Assembly (NCBI GenBank): GCA_020650975.1
Contig: JAIPMN010002648.1
Coordinates: 1-25,687 of the forward strand
Direction of reading: 5' to 3'
Length of the DNA: 25,687 nucleotides
Source: Apostichopus californicus
Taxonomy: Eukaryota > Echinodermata > Holothuroidea > Aspidochirotida > Stichopodidae
Shown here: positions 15,101 to 21,100 of the stretch, in pieces
How positions within the stretch are numbered: the stretch's first letter is position 1
Layout of the letters: each line of letters starts with the position of its first letter
Notes under the pieces: model-generated
Seen by the model: only the letters and a program-made list of their open reading frames with translations
Told to the model about the DNA's origin: nothing
Databases searched by the model: none
Position numbers and translations under genes: made by a program

Positions 15101-18100
15101 GACAAAGTTTTGTTTTTCAAAGGGTAAATAAAACATATTCAACTGTCTCCCCCCACCCCATCCCCTCCCACATTCTCCTGAATTTGTAGATCAGAACCGA
15201 CTGCATTATGCTAATCCATGCAGGGAAACTTTATTATTATCTGTTTTTTTCTTCTTGTAACACAGCATATTTATATTTAAAACTTTAGTCACTGCACCTC
15301 CATAACTGACACCTACCTGACTGTCTAGAAATTCCTCATCCATCACAGGAGAAACATGTTTATATTCAAGGATTGATTTTTTGCTATCAAGAATATTAAA
15401 GGAAATCTCACACTCACGTCAAAATTGATCAACTATATCGCGCCTTTGAACAACCTTTGTTGATATCGGCCATATAGAACTGTTTCTGGTTGATTGATTG
15501 ATCAACTTACTAATTTTGCCATCTTGGCCCTGTACTTCCCCCTTTATGGGTATGACGTCTGGTTTGGTGAGTAAGTTACGTTTAAGAAGACCAGGTAGGA
15601 TGGCCGTGACATGTTCCTGCCAGTGATCGTACTTTTTGTCCTCGTACTCCTTCATCTGACGAGCCACGCCCAAATATTTATTCCTGGCCTGTAGAAATGT
15701 TTCATGAGTGAAGGAAAAAAAAAGTAAAAGTCTAATTCTGAAAAAAAATGATACTGTAGTCTAAAAGAATTTGTACAATATAATATAATTGTGATACAGC
15801 TACCAACATGCTTTATAAAAAAGGAAAACAAATTCAAAGGCTTTGAATTTGACCAATTTTGTTCCTTTGGAAGAGGAGAAAAACTGAGTCAAACAATTTA
15901 CAGATAAACTTACAGCCTTGCCATAATCGCTGGTCATCATGTCCTCGACAGCTTGGAAACGAATGATGGTGTGCTTAATCCTGAGAAATAGAGAACGTTC
16001 CCAGGCGATGGCCCCGGCAACCGGAGGTTGATTCTTGGATACTGGAGGGTTATGTTGGTACTGCTTAAAGAGAGCATGGGCTGTGTCCACCTGAAATATA
16101 GGAACAATATCTCAATCATTTTGGGATGAAATGTTTATATTATTATAGCTCAGTTATTGCATCGATGTAAAACAGAGAGGAACTTTAGTCAACGGCATAT
16201 TTTGTAGCGATTAATGGTTTACCAAATATTGAAAAGTGAATGATGGTTACAGAAAGAAGAAAGAAAAGTGAGCTATGTTTATTCATTAGGTCAATATAAC
16301 CAAGTGTGATGGCATCAGTGACATGTTAGGTGTATACAAAGCATTTATAATAACGGCACAAATGACAAGAAATCAAACTTGATGTGCGTTGACACCAGTG
16401 TTTTATAAATTGTTTCCAGAAATTAATCAGGACCAAACGATTAACTAGTTCAAGCTACCATTTGTGCAGTTTGGCTGAATGTAAAAAAGTACTTCAGAAA
16501 ATACAAGGAACTTGAAACGATTACTTCACCTGATTCACACAGTATCATACCATAATATTGTATGATAATAATATAATATAAAACATCCACAATAGTATTG
16601 TTGCATTTAGTATTACCTGATTCACATAGTATCATACAATAATATTGTATCATATCAATATAATATAAAATATCCACAATGGTATTGTTGAACCTAGTAT
16701 TACCCGATTCACATAGAATCATACAATAATATTGTATCATAATAATATAATATAAAACATCCACAATAATATTGTTGCATTTAGTATTACCTGATTCACA
16801 TAGTATCATACAATAATATTGTATCATAATAATATAATATAAAATATCCACAATTGTTGCATATAGTATTACATGGTACAATGATATATTATGATTACGA
16901 TTATATTGTCAATTTCTTTTAATATTACAGTGCAATAGTATTGCATACTAGCATGTGAATTGGCTGGCATGTGAATCAGCGCATTAGTTTGATTTGAAAC
17001 TTTTGACTTTAAAGATACTTTTAAAAGATCTCTTCTTCAAATTCTTCAAAGGAAACTGTTGATATATGGTACCGTTATGATCTTCAGTCAGAGACTGCCA
17101 CTTGTCAAGTTTTGCGGAATTAGATAGGACCGATACAACAGTACCCCTCTGTGGAATGTGGGCGTGGCTGGAGAACCCCCATTGCAGTTATCAGAGCTGC
17201 TTCCCGATTAGGTTACAAATTCACAGTCAACATTACCTCCTTTCCATACTGTAACAAGATGTCGTTAAATTTCTTCATCATCTGTGCATTGATTGCCTCC
17301 CTCGACCTGATGTGTCTAAACTTGAGTAGCAGGTCGAAAGCACCCTCGGCAGATCGTAGGGTCTTGAAGGATTCGTTGATGAAGTGCTTGGCCTCGTCCT
17401 CGATGGCAGACACCTCCTTGTTAAACCAGTCCATGTGTTTCTTCCACTGTAATTGATGCTTGAGACTAAATGGCTCAAAATCGACCTGAAGAGACAAATC
17501 AGACAAATTTATCAAAACAGCCAGAGGTGAGTGAATCACTTCAAAAGTTAATTATCGATGGTCATGGTCGAATGAATAAAAACATTGCAAAATAATCGGT
17601 ACCGAAAATACTCCTCATAGGAATGACAGAAGTTTTCAAATTTAAAAAAAACCCAAACATGGCACAAAACTAGTCAATTTATTGGATTAATGCCTTCACA
17701 ATTGATTCATATACAATAGCAAGATCTACCAAAACATCAGGTCTTTCTTAGCAAAGATTACAGATGACAAGTCATAGAATAATGGTATAAAATCAATGGC
17801 ATCAAAATGATCTTCACTCTACTCTGTAACTGACTGGTTTAAATTGATGCTCGGAGTTGTTTACCTTTTGTATCGGATCAACGAGACCATCGACCCTCTT
17901 GAGAACTTCTTCGATCCTCTGTGGATCACCTGTTACAGACTTGAGTTCTGGACCAAAAATGTTGTAAAACTCTTCCAAAACCTGTCAAGAAAAAAAAAAA
18001 AAATTACAATCAAAATTTTTAAACCCAGATGCACGTTAGTGCCCTGACATAGTCTTCTTTGAAACTGTCAGAAAGTTTCAAAACATTAGATAATTTTCCT

Positions 18101-21100
18101 ATCTTTAGTCCTCCAGTTTCCTTCTTCCACTTCCTTTTAATTAGTAATGCTAACAATTTACCCGGGTCTTCTTTACATGTGAGTTGGGTGTACAAAGGAA
18201 AGGTAGTAATGTGAATCACTTGGAGAGGATACCTCAGAAAGCAAAATTTGGAAGGAGTGTTTTACAGCAAAATCAGTAAGAGCAACTATTTTATAAGATT
18301 AGTTTAATTTGACAGATGCAAATGTAAAATTTTCTTCTACAGTAGCAATGATCTAATTGCTTACTTCACCCCCCCATTTTTAATTCTAACCTTCCCCTCC
18401 CTTACCCCTCCCTGACCCCATACCAAGAGGTGAAGCATGACAAACCTGAGCAACATTGTATATATCTTGACAGATAGTTGCCATGTAGTCTGTCCTTTCA
18501 AACAGCCTCTTGCGATCAAACTCCCATCTAGCATCTCGACCGGATGCTTCAATCTTTGCTCTCACTTCAAAGTAGCATTCTTTCCAGATTTCCAGGGTCT
18601 TCTTGGCTTCATGAGTCCTGGCCATGATTTGAGGGTGGGTGTCCCTTTAATTTATGAGAAAGATATCAGGAATTAATCACTGAGTTTTCATATCACTCAA
18701 AATATCTTTAAAATTATTAAGGTTCTGTGATATTCTAAAATGACTATAAATACATTCTGAAGTTGAAATAACAAACAAATATGAAATAAAGAGACAGACT
18801 TTAATGAATGTATGATATCTGATGAAGCCATTCAGTTTAACCATTTTTCAAAGCAGAATAAACAATCTATGGTGAATACATTCATTTAACATGATATTTG
18901 GCATCTGCTTCTAAAAGTACTTAACCTGTTATTAGAAAATTCATTATGGTTATTATGAGAGAAATTCCTGATAGCATTCCATTTCACCAACATTGCACAG
19001 AAAATTGTTGCTATATTCTGTTCCAAGTTTAAATACTTAATATTATTCAGTAGTGATCACAATATGTTATGCAAAACAAGGATTACCTTAGCCTTTAATT
19101 CACATTCCAAATTTAGTTTTGAATTTTCTACCAAAAGAGATCCATCCTTAACAAAGAAAATCACGGTTCTATTTCATTTCATTCTTCTCGCCATAGCACT
19201 AAATTCAGCGACGGATGGGACACACATGATTAAATAATGTGTCCATGGTTTGGGGCATATTTTTCTAGAACGAGGTTATTTCCACATGTTGATATCTATA
19301 CTTACTTAAAGATGGTTCTGATGTTGATGACTTTTGCCACTCTTTCTGCTAACTGCCATGCAATCCTTTCCATGAGTGGAACCATTCTGTCATCATTATT
19401 GTAGTGCCTCGAGATGATCCAGACCATCCGCAGGGCATTCATCATGGACGGAATGGTATCTAACACAATCTGGAAACCTGCACCGTGAGTGACGTTCTTG
19501 AAGTGTCTCTCCAGGGTGCTCAAGAAGCGGACGTTGTCCTTGGCCTCCACGTGGTACTTGCTCAGCTCCGAGCAATGCAACTCAAAGTTCTGCAAGATGG
19601 CATGATCACCTAAGGCATCCTTACAAGACAGAATACTTAACATCCTCCTGACGTTAGGAAGCTTAAGCTGTTCATTCAGGGCGCTCAGGGCAGAGTTTCT
19701 CTCCCTCCAGAAGTCGATTTCGGGCAGAGGTCCCTTCCCTTGAGGAGTCTTCTTCAACTGGAATTCTAAGGCACTAGAAATCTGCCGTGTCCACTGTAGG
19801 CAGGCCTCCTCTATGTCGTGTACGAGTTCTTCATTCCTCGCGAGTTCGTTCTCGTCCCCGTCGGTGTCTAGATCGGGCACCTCCAGCCTGACCTCGCCCT
19901 CAATGTGCTGAATCGTCCTCGATATGTGACTGACAAACTTTTGCATGTTGATCAGGAATTCGTCTCGAAGGTAAGCTCTGTGCTTCAGTTCGGCCAGGTT
20001 GACCTTACTGGACTCGGCCTCGGAGACGTCGTCGTCAAAGTCGTCCTGCGACGTGGAGGACAACCCGGCTGCCTGCTCCTCCGCTTCGGTGGGTGCTTCT
20101 CCATTTTTGTGAGAATTGAAAGACAACAGCGGCAGGTAAACCTTAGGAAAAGATATATTAAGGCAATTTAGTAGGTGAGAGGTATGAAATGATGCATTAT
20201 GTTTGAAACTTCACGTGTGTGTATGTTCATGTAACTTGTTAAGGATCAGTAATACTATGTAAGAGTCCCACATCTTAACATGGTTTCAATGGGTACAAAA
20301 GCAACAGATATTGATATCACTAATACGTTGATTATCATTAACATGTATCAAGTTACAAGTAGCAAGAGAAGACGAACATTGATACATACAGGAGTTGTCC
20401 AACATATGAACAAATCCCTGACACTTGCCTCTTAATTCTTTAATCATTAGACAAAACCAATATCCATATGTGAAAGATGACTCATGGACCATTGAAGCAG
20501 CTGTATGAGCACGGTGAGTATGACATTAGACCGTTGAACTAGTGTTACAAAGCACTGCTTGATACTTCAGGAAATCTGTTTCAACATTTCAGAAACTCCA
20601 GTACCTATATATCTGACTTGCTTTGTATAGGACTTGGAAAGATAAGAGAGTGGGATGGGTGGGGTGGGGGGGGGGAGGTGGGAGTTATTTTCATTAGATG
20701 GTGAAGTTGATTACCAGCTAAATGTATCTCTTCTAAGAAGATGTAAGTATGTCATAGGATTGTTCAATTCAATACATTACACTGAGTTCTTTGAGTGAAT
20801 CTGTAACAGGAAATGCAAAATGGTTATCGTAATCACAGTAAAGATATTTAACAAGCCCTCTCTGTGTAATTAACTTTCAAAAGTGACTTCTGATAAATAC
20901 CTGCGTTATAATCTGCTCCAGCATGACCAGTGAATGTCCGTTCAATATTCCGTACTCAAAGAACTGTGGTAGTATCTCATGAGCCTCGTCGATGGTGTTT
21001 GGTAGGTCCACCATCCCGGGGGTATTACGTATGAAATAAACGCAGTCATCCACTGCGACTTCCTCTGGGATGTGTCCGTGACACATGTACAGGTACGTTT

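Noticed and set aside
16450-16881. 143-codon minus-strand open frame with a 29-residue repeat
   Set aside because: It is created by the 87-bp tandem array inside intron 8; the composition is Ile/Tyr/Cys from AT-rich DNA and resembles no known protein.
17151-17456. 101-codon plus-strand open frame
   Set aside because: Antisense shadow of exon 8.
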